DNA of 64,000 nt from Pseudovibrio axinellae (GTDB lineage: Bacteria > Pseudomonadota > Alphaproteobacteria > Rhizobiales > Stappiaceae): positions 124,001 through 188,000 of the forward strand of contig NZ_FOFM01000001.1 in assembly GCF_900110875.1 (NCBI RefSeq), in the 5' to 3' direction. Numbering within the stretch: position 1 is the first letter of the stretch; every line of letters begins with the position of its first letter. Made by a program: the position numbers and the translations under genes. The notes beneath the pieces were generated by a model, which had not been told where the DNA came from, did not search any database, and worked only from the letters and a program-made list of their open reading frames with translations. This document shows, piece after piece, positions 10,626 to 18,646 of the stretch.

Positions 10626-11294
10626 ATGAAATCTTATAAGCCAAAACAGAAACGAGGCTATGAGGCGGAGCAGAATTTTCTGCAAGCTGCAAAAACAATT
10701 TTTGCTAGAGAGGGCGTATCCCGCGCGCGCGTCTCTGATATCGTTCAGTTGGCAGGCTCCTCAACCGGAAATTTCTACTTTCGCTTCAAAAATAAAGAAA
10801 TGTTATTTGAGCGGTTGTTTGAAATTTTTGAAGAGTACGTCGCAAAAATCGTGAAAGAAATTTATGACCCGACCAAATCACTTGAGGGAATCATCTATTT
10901 CACAACAGCACTAAACCATAGGATACTTATAGAAAATGTAGGGCTTTATCGCGCTGCTCATGAAATTTCGACTAAGAAGCCAGAAACCTGGACCCGGTTT
11001 CAAGCGCTCTCCAAGACAACAGCAGATCACATTATTACACTTTGCGCGCCCTACAAGGCGCAAATTCCATTTGATGACTGGGAGGTGCAAGTGCGTAAGG
11101 CCATCTTGCTGATTAGTGGTTTTATTGCCAACCAAGCTATACGAAACGCAGGCCCTGCTCACTTTGGATCTCAGGACTTGGTTGATATGCTCTTTATGGC
11201 AGCTATGGGCGTACTTGGCCTTGCCCCGCCTAAAGACTTTGGAGCAACAAAACTCAAGATCCATCAGACTTTAGAAGATGAACGTTTTTCCTAA
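10626..11294 (+). CDS. TetR-family transcriptional regulator beside the TRAP operon
   Basis: DNA-binding repressor-type protein of 222 residues. The N-terminal helix-turn-helix is clear: a helix ending AAKTIFAREGV, then ISDIVQLAG-type recognition helices and the GNFYFRFKNKEMLF motif of TetR proteins. It is divergent from dctPQM and 73 bp upstream of the acyl-CoA ligase gene on the same strand, so control of either or both is likely. The C-terminal ligand domain does not reveal the inducer; a carboxylate or its CoA ester would fit the context. Confidence 0.88.
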   Translation: MKSYKPKQKRGYEAEQNFLQAAKTIFAREGVSRARVSDIVQLAGSSTGNFYFRFKNKEMLFERLFEIFEEYVAKIVKEIYDPTKSLEGIIYFTTALNHRILIENVGLYRAAHEISTKKPETWTRFQALSKTTADHIITLCAPYKAQIPFDDWEVQVRKAILLISGFIANQAIRNAGPAHFGSQDLVDMLFMAAMGVLGLAPPKDFGATKLKIHQTLEDERFS

Positions 11295-11367
11295 AGCATA
11301 AGGTTTTGAAATATAGTAATATACTAGGAAAGGCCCTAAACGGGACGGAATTAATTTGGGGGGAATA

Positions 11368-13002
11368 ATGTCTGATACACTTCGTGCTCCAGCATGGACG
11401 CCTACTGTATTTACCAAGCCAATCGACACGAATGCCTACAGATCTGTTATCGATATATTTGAGGAGGCAAATAGTCGTTTTTCAGATCATGTTGCATTCA
11501 CCAACTCTGGACAATCGCTCACCTTCAAAGAGGTTGATGAAAAGTCCCAAGCAGTTGCTGCCTACCTACAAAACGAGCTGGGCCTGAAAAAAGGTGACCG
11601 TGTCGCCATTATGCTACCGAACATACTAGCTTTTCCCGTCGTCATGTTTGGTATTTTGCGTGCTGGTTTGGTTCAAGTCAACGTCAACCCGTTATATACG
11701 CCGCGCGAGCTTAAGCATCAGCTCAACGATGCTGATACGAACACCATTTTTGTGTTTTCCGGCTCAAGCGCTACGCTCGCTGAGATCATTGAAGACACAC
11801 CAGTTAAAAACGTTGTTATCGCCAATGTAGGTGATGCTTCTGGTGCAAACCTCCCCTCGCCACCAGCCCACGAAATGTTTACTGATCGCTCAACTGTCAA
11901 CGATATTATCTCAGTTGGTGAGCGCCTCGACTTTGAAGCACCGGTCGTCTCCCCGACCGATCTGATCTTCCTGCAGTACACGGGTGGAACGACGGGCCTT
12001 TCAAAGGGGGCAGCGCTGAGCCATGGCAATCTTGTTGCAAACATAATGCAATTTGATGCAGCCACCGATGGCTTTATGACTGCTGGCGAAGAAATCGTTA
12101 TCACGGCATTACCGCTTTACCACATCTTTGCGCTTATGGTGAATTGCCTGTCCTTCTATTGGCTTGGCTCTCGTAACGTGCTCATAACAAATCCTCGCGA
12201 TATGCTTGGCTTTGTCGCTGAGCTGAAGAACTGGAAACTCAGCGTTATTACCGGGGTAAACACTCTCTTTAACGGGCTTTTGCATACACCTGGTTTTGAT
12301 GAAGTGGACTTCAGCAATTACCAGTTCGCCATGGGCGGTGGCTCTGCTATTCAGCGCGCAATCTCGGACAAATGGAAGCTCGTGACAGGTCATCATATCA
12401 TTGAAGGTTACGGCTTGAGTGAGACGTCTCCAATCTTGTCAGTGAACCCGTTCGACAGTACCGAATTCACCGAGACTGTTGGTCAATCTATGCCAATGAC
12501 AGAAATCAAGTTGTTGGACAGCGATGATCAGGAAGTTCCACTTGGTCAGCCTGGTGAACTTTGCGCACGCGGTCCGCAGATCATGCAGGGGTACTGGCGC
12601 AAACCAGAAGCAACCTCAGCTGTGATGACACAAGATGGTTTCTTCCGCACTGGTGACATCGCGATCATGGACAGGCGTAACAACTTCAAGATTGTTGATC
12701 GCAAGAAAGACATGGTGCTTGTCTCCGGCTTTAACGTGTATCCCGCTGAAGTTGAGGCTGTCATCGCCGAGATACCAGGAGTCGTTGAGGTTGCCGTTGC
12801 CGGAGCCAGTGATGAACGTACGGGTGAAGCAGTGAAAGCGTTTGTCGTGCGCAGCAATGACAGTGTCACCCCTCAATCAGTTCAAGAATACTGCCACGAT
12901 GCATTAGCTGCTTATAAAGTGCCAAAACAGGTTGAGTTTTTGGAGGAACTTCCAAAGTCAACGGTAGGTAAAATTCTACGTCGGGAACTGCGTGACAGGT
13001 AG
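11368..13002 (+). CDS. fadD: AMP-forming acyl-CoA ligase (long-chain fatty acid type)
   Basis: Activates a carboxylic acid with ATP and CoA to the acyl-CoA, via an acyl-AMP. The protein has 544 residues. The P-loop-like motif YTGGTTGLSKG lies at residues 204-214, and the EGYGLSET and TGD motifs and the C-terminal KDMVLVSGFNVYP hinge and PKSTVGKILRRELR lysine region follow. The ATG at 11368, preceded by GGGGGGAATA, is preferred over the TTG 12 bp upstream. Close relatives include FadD and medium-chain or aromatic acyl-CoA ligases, so substrate length is uncertain. It may act on the acid imported by the adjacent TRAP system (inference). Confidence 0.93.
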   Translation: MSDTLRAPAWTPTVFTKPIDTNAYRSVIDIFEEANSRFSDHVAFTNSGQSLTFKEVDEKSQAVAAYLQNELGLKKGDRVAIMLPNILAFPVVMFGILRAGLVQVNVNPLYTPRELKHQLNDADTNTIFVFSGSSATLAEIIEDTPVKNVVIANVGDASGANLPSPPAHEMFTDRSTVNDIISVGERLDFEAPVVSPTDLIFLQYTGGTTGLSKGAALSHGNLVANIMQFDAATDGFMTAGEEIVITALPLYHIFALMVNCLSFYWLGSRNVLITNPRDMLGFVAELKNWKLSVITGVNTLFNGLLHTPGFDEVDFSNYQFAMGGGSAIQRAISDKWKLVTGHHIIEGYGLSETSPILSVNPFDSTEFTETVGQSMPMTEIKLLDSDDQEVPLGQPGELCARGPQIMQGYWRKPEATSAVMTQDGFFRTGDIAIMDRRNNFKIVDRKKDMVLVSGFNVYPAEVEAVIAEIPGVVEVAVAGASDERTGEAVKAFVVRSNDSVTPQSVQEYCHDALAAYKVPKQVEFLEELPKSTVGKILRRELRDR

Positions 13003-13023
13003 TGCATTTTTTTGTGTAAAGCG

Positions 13024-13054
13024 AAAGCCGCAGTTTTATAGCTGCGGCTTTTCT
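13024..13054. terminator. Bidirectional terminator after fadD
   Basis: AAAGCCGCAG at 13024-13033 pairs with CTGCGGCTTT at 13042-13051, followed by TTC. It separates the convergent acyl-CoA ligase and DUF1330 genes. Confidence 0.85.
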
Positions 13055-13064
13055 ATGTTGAAAC

Positions 13065-13352
13065 TTACACGCCTTCGACGATGATGATGTTGGCAATACC
13101 CGCATTTTCGCGATGCTTCTTAGCGCTCTGATATTCCTCGCTGTTGTAGCAAGCCATAGCAGATTCCATATCTTCGAATTCGATGACCACATTGCGCGCA
13201 TGACTGTCGCCTTCAAGGCTTTCGTACCTGCCACCACGCGCCAGGACATTGGCATTGTACTTTTTGAAAGCTGCTGAAGCCCCGTATGCGTAAGGCTTAT
13301 ATGCTTCTGGGTTGGTTACAGTCACATGTGCGATCCAATAGGCTTTTGGCAT
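13065..13352 (-). CDS. DUF1330 family protein
   Basis: Small protein of 95 residues with the ferredoxin-like dimeric alpha-beta barrel pattern of DUF1330: MPKAYWIAHVTV opening strand, ARGGRYESLEG, then VVIEFEDMESAMACYNS and YQSAKKHRE near the end. No catalytic role is established for the family; related barrels (EthD, NIPSNAP, antibiotic monooxygenase folds) act on small ring compounds. It is the last gene of the minus-strand pyrimidine group, 79 bp downstream of the NCS1 permease with a hairpin in between. A link to pyrimidine breakdown is suggested by position only. Confidence 0.9.
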   Translation of the reverse strand: MPKAYWIAHVTVTNPEAYKPYAYGASAAFKKYNANVLARGGRYESLEGDSHARNVVIEFEDMESAMACYNSEEYQSAKKHRENAGIANIIIVEGV

Positions 13353-13376
13353 TTGTTCCCTTTCGTCCTTAAATAA

Positions 13377-13404
13377 AAAGCGGCGGTTGTTCTGCCGCCG
13401 CTTT
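13377..13404 (-). terminator. Hairpin between the NCS1 permease and DUF1330 genes
   Basis: AAAGCGGCGG at 13377-13386 pairs perfectly with CCGCCGCTTT at 13395-13404 around an 8-nt loop. On the minus strand the A-run on the plus strand becomes a short U-tract (TTTTTATTT). It probably terminates or attenuates transcription from the permease gene. Confidence 0.75.
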
Positions 13405-13431
13405 CGATCTCTTCTCGAAATTGTCCTAGAC

Positions 13432-14931
13432 CTATTTGTTGAGGATTTTCGCTAGGATCAGGTAAGCGACGCCTGAGACGAACAATCCAACAAACCAAGC
13501 GTAGGTGTAGATCATCGCAAAGAACGGAGATGCCGCTTCTGAGAGGCCCACGCCAGCAAGGAAGCCAGGAAGGTTTGGCAAAATTCCGATTACCAATGCC
13601 AGCACGCCAGCCCAGTTCCAGCCACCAGAGCCGGAATAGATGCCGTTGTGCTTGAACAGGTCTTCAACGTTCAACTTGGTTTTACGCAGAATATAATAAT
13701 CAGCCAGCATGATACCTGCGATTGGGCCCAATAGTGCAGAGTATGCAATCAACCAGCCCACGATGTGGTTGACCAGCACCCATGGAAACATCACAAGACC
13801 GATGGCCGCTGTAATGTAACCGCCAGTGCGTAAGTTGATGGACTTTGGTGCAAGGTTGGAGAACCCGTGCGCCGGAGCAACAACATTTGCAGCCAAGTTT
13901 GTGGTCAAAGTCGCGACAATTAGCGCGAACAAAGCGATAATGATACTCGTACCGCCCATTTTTTCTGCCAGTACGATTGGGTCCCAGATTGCCTCACCAA
14001 AGATCACAACCGTTGCGGATGTAACAGCAGAAGCGATGAACGCAAACAGCGCCATTGGAATTGGAAGGCCAATGGCCTGTCCCATAAACTGATCTTTCTG
14101 GCTTTTCGCATAGCGCGTGAAGTCAGGAATGTTGAGCGCAAGTGTCGCCCAAAAACCCACCATACCTGTGAGGCTTGGCCAGAAGACAGACCAGAACTGC
14201 CCTTCTTTGGGCTGACCTTCCGCAAATTGGCTTGGCGTGGATAGCATTGCGCCAAAACCACCTGCATTTACATATGCCCATGCCAGCAAGGCCAGGCCCA
14301 TTGCGAGCAAGAATGGGGCTGCATAAGTTTCCAGCCAGCGGATGGATTCCGTTCCGTTTTTGATGAAGTAAAGATGCAGAGCCCAAAATGCGATGAAACA
14401 AGCAAACTGACCAGCGTTAATACCAAGGATCGGTAGTGGATCACCAGCAATTGCTCCGCTCATGAGCGTATTTAAGATCACATAAATCGCGGAGCCGCCA
14501 ACCCAGGTCTGGATGCCGAACCACCCACAAGCTACGATACCACGGGCTACGGCTGGCAGTTTTGCCCCAGCAGGGCCAAAGGATGAGCGCAGCAAAACCG
14601 GAAATGGAATGCCGTATTTTGTCCCTGCATGCCCGATAAGTACCATTGGAACAAGGACGATGGCGTTGGCAAGCAGAATAGTCATTACTGCCTGGTCCCA
14701 GCTCATGCCCGCACCAATCAAGTAGGATGCAAGCAAGTAAGTCGGGATACAAACGACCATGCCCACCCAAAGTGCAGAAATGGAAACCCAGTTCCATGTT
14801 CGCGCAATTGGTGCCGTTGGCAACTGGTCTTCATTATACAGGTCGGCATCAATGCCGACCAGTTCTTGATGGATAATACCAAACTCGTCGGGCACCACTG
14901 AACCAGCGGAGCCGACTGCTGAACTTGACAT
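13432..14931 (-). CDS. NCS1-family nucleobase/cyclic ureide permease
   Basis: Inner-membrane symporter of the nucleobase:cation symporter-1 family, whose members import uracil, cytosine, allantoin or hydantoins. The ATG at 14931 follows GGTGAGGGGGAATTATCTT and is preferred over the upstream GTG at 14949, giving 499 residues with about 12 hydrophobic segments. Family signatures are RTWNWVSISALWVGM in helix 1 and GWFGIQTWVGGSAIY, with the Trp/Gln pair that contacts the base in this family. It lies 108 bp downstream of the dihydropyrimidinase gene, with a terminator hairpin between. Context favours uracil/thymine or a related ring; the exact substrate is inference. Confidence 0.92.
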   Translation of the reverse strand: MSSSAVGSAGSVVPDEFGIIHQELVGIDADLYNEDQLPTAPIARTWNWVSISALWVGMVVCIPTYLLASYLIGAGMSWDQAVMTILLANAIVLVPMVLIGHAGTKYGIPFPVLLRSSFGPAGAKLPAVARGIVACGWFGIQTWVGGSAIYVILNTLMSGAIAGDPLPILGINAGQFACFIAFWALHLYFIKNGTESIRWLETYAAPFLLAMGLALLAWAYVNAGGFGAMLSTPSQFAEGQPKEGQFWSVFWPSLTGMVGFWATLALNIPDFTRYAKSQKDQFMGQAIGLPIPMALFAFIASAVTSATVVIFGEAIWDPIVLAEKMGGTSIIIALFALIVATLTTNLAANVVAPAHGFSNLAPKSINLRTGGYITAAIGLVMFPWVLVNHIVGWLIAYSALLGPIAGIMLADYYILRKTKLNVEDLFKHNGIYSGSGGWNWAGVLALVIGILPNLPGFLAGVGLSEAASPFFAMIYTYAWFVGLFVSGVAYLILAKILNK

Positions 14932-14996
14932 AAGATAATTCCCCCTCACCTTACACGCAGCGGAACCCCTCTTGATTTCCCCGCTACTTTTAAAAT

Positions 14997-15023
14997 AAAG
15001 CTCACGTACCCCACGTGAGCTTT
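14997..15023 (-). terminator. Terminator-like hairpin after the dihydropyrimidinase gene
   Basis: AAAGCTCACGT at 14997-15007 pairs perfectly with ACGTGAGCTTT at 15013-15023 around a 5-nt loop. On the minus strand it is followed by ATTTTA. It lies between the dihydropyrimidinase stop and the permease start, so the permease may have its own promoter or depend on readthrough. Confidence 0.75.
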
Positions 15024-15039
15024 GAACTTTGCCGTCAGG

Positions 15040-16494
15040 CTAAACGCCTGCTGGCATTAAGTCGGGTCGACGCTCAACTTTACGCGGCGCAGTAATCTCT
15101 TTCCACTTCGACAATGCAGCGTTGACCGGAGCATTTGGCTCTCGTCCAACAAATTCACCATGACCTGGTTCAACCTTAATTGTGCTTTCCTCAATCGCGA
15201 CTTTGCCGCGTGTGAGTGTAAAGCGTGGCAAACCGATCACTTCCTTGCCTTCAAAAACATTATATTCAACGCAAGACTGTTGTCGTGAGGCCGATATCGT
15301 CTTGGAGCGGTTTGGGTCCCAAACAACAATATCTGCATCCGCACCTTCAAGGATCGCGCCTTTTTTGGGATAGATATTGAGGATCTTAGCAATATTTGTA
15401 GACGTGACAGCCACGAACTCGTTCATCGTCAAGCGACCTGTACGAACACCAGTTGTCCATAACATTGGCATACGGTCTTCCAAACCACCTGTGCCATTGG
15501 GAATCCGTGTAAAATCACCTACGCCAAAACGCTTTTGCTCAATCGTAAAAGCACAATGGTCGGTTGCTACCACCTGTAAAGAACCAGACTGGAGGCCAGC
15601 CCAAAGGCTATCCTGGTGTTGTTTATTACGAAACGGTGGTGACATGACACGTTGTGCTGCATGATCCCAGTTCGGATTTGAGTACTCGCTATCGTCCAGT
15701 GTCAAATGCTGGATCAAAGGTTCACCATAGACACGCATGCCCTTTTGACGGGCGCGGCGGATTGCTTCATGGGCCTGTTCACAGCTTGTATGCACGATGT
15801 AGAGTGGCACTCCTGCCATATCTGCGATCATAATCGCACGGTTTGCTGCCTCACCTTCCACCTCTGGCGGACGAGAATAGGCATGCGCTTCGGGCCCGTT
15901 ATTGCCTTCTGACAACAGCTTTTGTTGCATTGTAGCGACAATATCGCCGTTCTCTGCATGAACAAGTGGCATTGCACCAAGGGCTGCACACCGCTGGAAG
16001 GATGCAAACATCTCGTCATCATCCACCATTAACGCGCCTTTGTAGGCCATGAAGTGCTTAAAGGTATTGATACCGCGATCAACCACTTCTTGCATTTCGT
16101 TGAAGACCTGCTCACTCCACCATGTGACTGCCATATGGTAGGAGTAATCTGCGCAAGCTGCACCGGACTTTTGTTGCCAAATGGCAAGGGCTTCCATCAT
16201 GGACTGACCGGGCTCAGGTAGGCAGAAATCAACCACCATGGTTGTTCCGCCAGCCAGACCAGCTCTTGTGCCAATTTCAAAGTTATCTGCTGAATGCGTC
16301 CCCATGAACGGCATTTCCAGATGTACATGGGGATCGATCCCGCCCGGCATCACGTAGCATTCGGAGGCATCAAGTGTTTCATCACCGGAAAGGTTCTCAC
16401 CAATCTCGATGATTTTATCGCCATCAACGAGTATATCGGATTTGTACGTTCTGTCGGCAGTTACAATAGTACCGCCTTTAATCACTGTGGTCAT
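15040..16494 (-). CDS. hydA: Dihydropyrimidinase (D-hydantoinase)
   Basis: Binuclear zinc amidohydrolase that opens 5,6-dihydrouracil or dihydrothymine (and 5-substituted hydantoins) to the N-carbamoyl beta-amino acid: step two of reductive pyrimidine degradation. The protein has 484 residues. All metal ligands are present: His56 and His58 (DPHVHLE), carbamylated Lys152 (FMAYKG), His179, His235 and Asp312 (ATDHCAF). It lies 43 bp downstream of the beta-ureidopropionase-type gene and is almost certainly in one operon with it. Allantoinase is less likely given the FMAYKGALMVDDDE region, typical of dihydropyrimidinases. Confidence 0.95.
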   Translation of the reverse strand: MTTVIKGGTIVTADRTYKSDILVDGDKIIEIGENLSGDETLDASECYVMPGGIDPHVHLEMPFMGTHSADNFEIGTRAGLAGGTTMVVDFCLPEPGQSMMEALAIWQQKSGAACADYSYHMAVTWWSEQVFNEMQEVVDRGINTFKHFMAYKGALMVDDDEMFASFQRCAALGAMPLVHAENGDIVATMQQKLLSEGNNGPEAHAYSRPPEVEGEAANRAIMIADMAGVPLYIVHTSCEQAHEAIRRARQKGMRVYGEPLIQHLTLDDSEYSNPNWDHAAQRVMSPPFRNKQHQDSLWAGLQSGSLQVVATDHCAFTIEQKRFGVGDFTRIPNGTGGLEDRMPMLWTTGVRTGRLTMNEFVAVTSTNIAKILNIYPKKGAILEGADADIVVWDPNRSKTISASRQQSCVEYNVFEGKEVIGLPRFTLTRGKVAIEESTIKVEPGHGEFVGREPNAPVNAALSKWKEITAPRKVERRPDLMPAGV

Positions 16495-16537
16495 ACTCTT
16501 GGTCTTTCAACTGAAATAGATCAATGATCGCAGGTAG

Positions 16538-17809
16538 TTATTCTGCCGGCTCTGATGCGTCCTGTACGATTCCAGCATATTCAAGCACTGCGTGAAATAA
16601 GACATCAGCTCCTGCTGTTGCCCAGGTTTGAAAGATCTCTTCATCTTCATTGTGGCTGAGCCCATCAACACATGGGCACATGATCATTGCTGTTGGCGCG
16701 ACACGGTTGATCCAACACGCATCATGGCCTGCGCCTGAAATGATGTTACGGTGCGAATAGCTCAAGCGCTCTGCTGCTGCGCGAACCGCTGAGACACAGC
16801 CTTCATCAAAGGTAACTGGGTCAAAATGGCCAACGGCTTCAATCTCAATTTCAAGGCCAAGCTCGGCAGCAATGTCCGGGGCTTGTGCTTCCAACTTCGC
16901 TTTCATTCCATCCAAAACATCTTGATGCGGGGATCGGAAATCGATGGTGAAAATGGTTTTGCCAGGAATCACATTGCGGCTATTGGGATAAACATCACAG
17001 TGACCGATCGCGCCCACCGCTTCTGGTTGATTTTCCATCGCAATCTGGTGAACAAGTTCGGTAATACGGGCCATACCAAGGCCTGCGTTTTTTCGCATGG
17101 GCATTGGTGTTGAGCCAGTGTGACTGTCTTTTCCTGTGAGGGTCACCTGAAGCCACCAGAGCCCCTGTCCGTGTGTGACGACGCCAATGTCTTTCTCATC
17201 AATTTCGAGGATTGGCCCCTGCTCTATGTGCAACTCAAACATCGCATGTAGTTTGCGCGCTCCAACAGGTTCATCCCCTACGTAGCCGATACGCTTCAGC
17301 TCATCGCCAAACTTTTTGCCATCCGCATCTTCACGTTCATAGGCCCACTCCTGCGTGTGCATGCCCGCAAAAACGCCAGAGGACAGCATAGCTGGCGCAA
17401 ACCGCGTACCTTCTTCATTTGTCCAGTTTACAACCTCAATCGGACGCTTTGTTTTGATGCCACGCTCACGCATGGAGCGTACCACTTCCAATCCGGCTAA
17501 TACGCCTAAAACGCCATCGAATTTGCCCCCAGTGGGCTGCGTATCAAGGTGAGAACCGATCATAATTGGATCTAGACTTGGATCTTCCCCTTCCAAACGT
17601 GCGAACATGTTGCCCATGCTATCAATATGCATGCTCATGCCTTCTGCCTCACACCATTTGGTAAAGAGCCTGCGACCCTCAGCATCCTCATCTGTGAGCG
17701 TTTGCCTGTTATTGCCACCACGAACGCCGGGTCCGATTTGAGCCATTTCCATTAGACTTCGCCACAGTCTATCACCATTAACACGATGATTTGAGCCAAG
17801 TTTACTCAT
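16538..17809 (-). CDS. hyuC: Beta-ureidopropionase / N-carbamoyl amino-acid amidohydrolase (M20 family)
   Basis: Metal-dependent amidase of the hydantoinase/carbamoylase family. It hydrolyses N-carbamoyl-beta-alanine (or beta-aminoisobutyrate) to the amino acid, CO2 and ammonia: step three of reductive pyrimidine degradation. The protein has 423 residues. M20 metal ligands are visible: His87 (GSHLDTQPTGG), Asp98 (GKFDGVLG), Glu132/Glu133 (WTNEEGTRF) and His194 (ELHIEQGP), plus a conserved SGAGHDAC motif. It is the first gene of the minus-strand group, facing the control region shared with cofG. Allantoate amidohydrolase is a close relative, but the dihydropyrimidinase neighbour argues for ureidopropionase. 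Confidence 0.93.
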   Translation of the reverse strand: MSKLGSNHRVNGDRLWRSLMEMAQIGPGVRGGNNRQTLTDEDAEGRRLFTKWCEAEGMSMHIDSMGNMFARLEGEDPSLDPIMIGSHLDTQPTGGKFDGVLGVLAGLEVVRSMRERGIKTKRPIEVVNWTNEEGTRFAPAMLSSGVFAGMHTQEWAYEREDADGKKFGDELKRIGYVGDEPVGARKLHAMFELHIEQGPILEIDEKDIGVVTHGQGLWWLQVTLTGKDSHTGSTPMPMRKNAGLGMARITELVHQIAMENQPEAVGAIGHCDVYPNSRNVIPGKTIFTIDFRSPHQDVLDGMKAKLEAQAPDIAAELGLEIEIEAVGHFDPVTFDEGCVSAVRAAAERLSYSHRNIISGAGHDACWINRVAPTAMIMCPCVDGLSHNEDEEIFQTWATAGADVLFHAVLEYAGIVQDASEPAE

Positions 17810-18381
17810 AGGTCTCTCCGATAACGCATTCTCAACGTTGTGTTATTCGACTTCCCCGCCTTCTATTCTTTGCGGAAGACAACAGGGTTGCCAGTATTAT
17901 TTAATCTCCCAAAGGAGCATAAAAAAATATATCGATGAGGGCTTTCACAGGATTCAAGCTGGCTCTCGTTCTTCGACATGCAAAACATGAAGCGATCATG
18001 CTCTTACAAGCTCCCAGAAAGTACATCAAAAATCCAAGAAGTCAGATTTCCCGTAGGGTTATTGATCCTGCCTGTAACAGATAGACATAATCTACAGAGA
18101 CCTTTCAATCACGCAATAGAATAAGTCATCTTAAACCTTGGAAGCTCCCCTCCCAAAACTTGGCTTAAATTGGACCAAACAGTCAATTATCTGTCAACCC
18201 ACCTTCCATATGGATCGATTTTAGCAGTCTCCTTCCCAAATTTGCCTTTCATTCCAACAAGTAAACGAGACAGGAGCTTCGTAATGGGTTCAAAATCGAG
18301 CACTTGAGCCAGATAAAACTCCACAGTTTCCTAATATTTATTGATGAGAATATTGAAGCCCACAGAATCAATTCACTATAT

Positions 18382-18616
18382 TTGCATACAAATAAAATTT
18401 AGATTTTGGATAGCTGCATATTTTTGCAGACACGGTAAACTTTTACGCAATTTAGCTTTATCAAACCAAATACTGCAAAGCACTTTTACATAAGATATTG
18501 CAACATATAGCTTTTTGTTGCTGCGAAACGGTATCTATTTTGCATATTTTATTTGCAGTGCAGCATATTTATTCCGTTCAATAGATATTTCACGCTTGAC
18601 TAACCGCGCATTGCAG
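18382..18616. repeat. Cluster of TTGCA/CTGCA and GCATATTT motifs upstream of cofG
   Basis: At least eight TTGCA or CTGCA pentamers occur in 235 bp, starting at 18382, 18414, 18424, 18473, 18498, 18540, 18553 and 18612. GCATATTT occurs three times (18416, 18542 and 18563). One pair forms CTGCATATTTTTGCAG (18414-18429), and GCAACA/TGTTGC forms a further dyad near 18500-18521. The density exceeds what AT-richness alone suggests and is compatible with tandem binding sites of a regulator. Confidence 0.4.
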
Positions 18617-18624
18617 ATATTTTT

Positions 18625-18640
18625 TTGACCGAGAGGTAAA
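18625..18640 (+). promoter_or_regulatory. Candidate RutR-type operator overlapping the cofG ribosome site
   Basis: TTGACCGAGAGGTAAA fits the E. coli RutR palindrome as I remember it (TTGACCA-2-TGGTCAA) at 11 of 14 defined positions. It ends six bases before the cofG ATG and contains its ribosome-binding GAGAGG. The overlap means the resemblance could be accidental. It is listed because a RutR-like regulator is encoded at the other end of the operon. Confidence 0.3.
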
Positions 18641-18646
18641 AAAATC

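Larger units (their letters stand above)
17810..18646. promoter_or_regulatory. 837-bp divergent control region between the pyrimidine and F420 operons
   Basis: No gene is supported here. The cofG-proximal third is strongly AT-rich and carries the motif cluster and candidate operator listed separately. Near the amidohydrolase start an imperfect inverted repeat, ATAACGC at 17821-17827 and GTGTTAT at 17840-17846, could be an operator. An imperfect dyad, ATTG...CAAT, lies at 18169-18188. The unusual length for a bacterial divergent spacer suggests several regulator sites. No riboswitch was recognised. Confidence 0.5.

Noticed and set aside
15040-17809. Allantoin degradation (allantoinase plus allantoate amidohydrolase)
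   Set aside because: The dihydropyrimidinase-type lysine and FMAYKG region, and the RutR-like regulator, fit pyrimidine rather than allantoin breakdown.
18169-18188. ATTG...CAAT dyad containing GGACCA as a RutR site
   Set aside because: Only the outer four bases are palindromic; needs an extra base to fit the RutR consensus.
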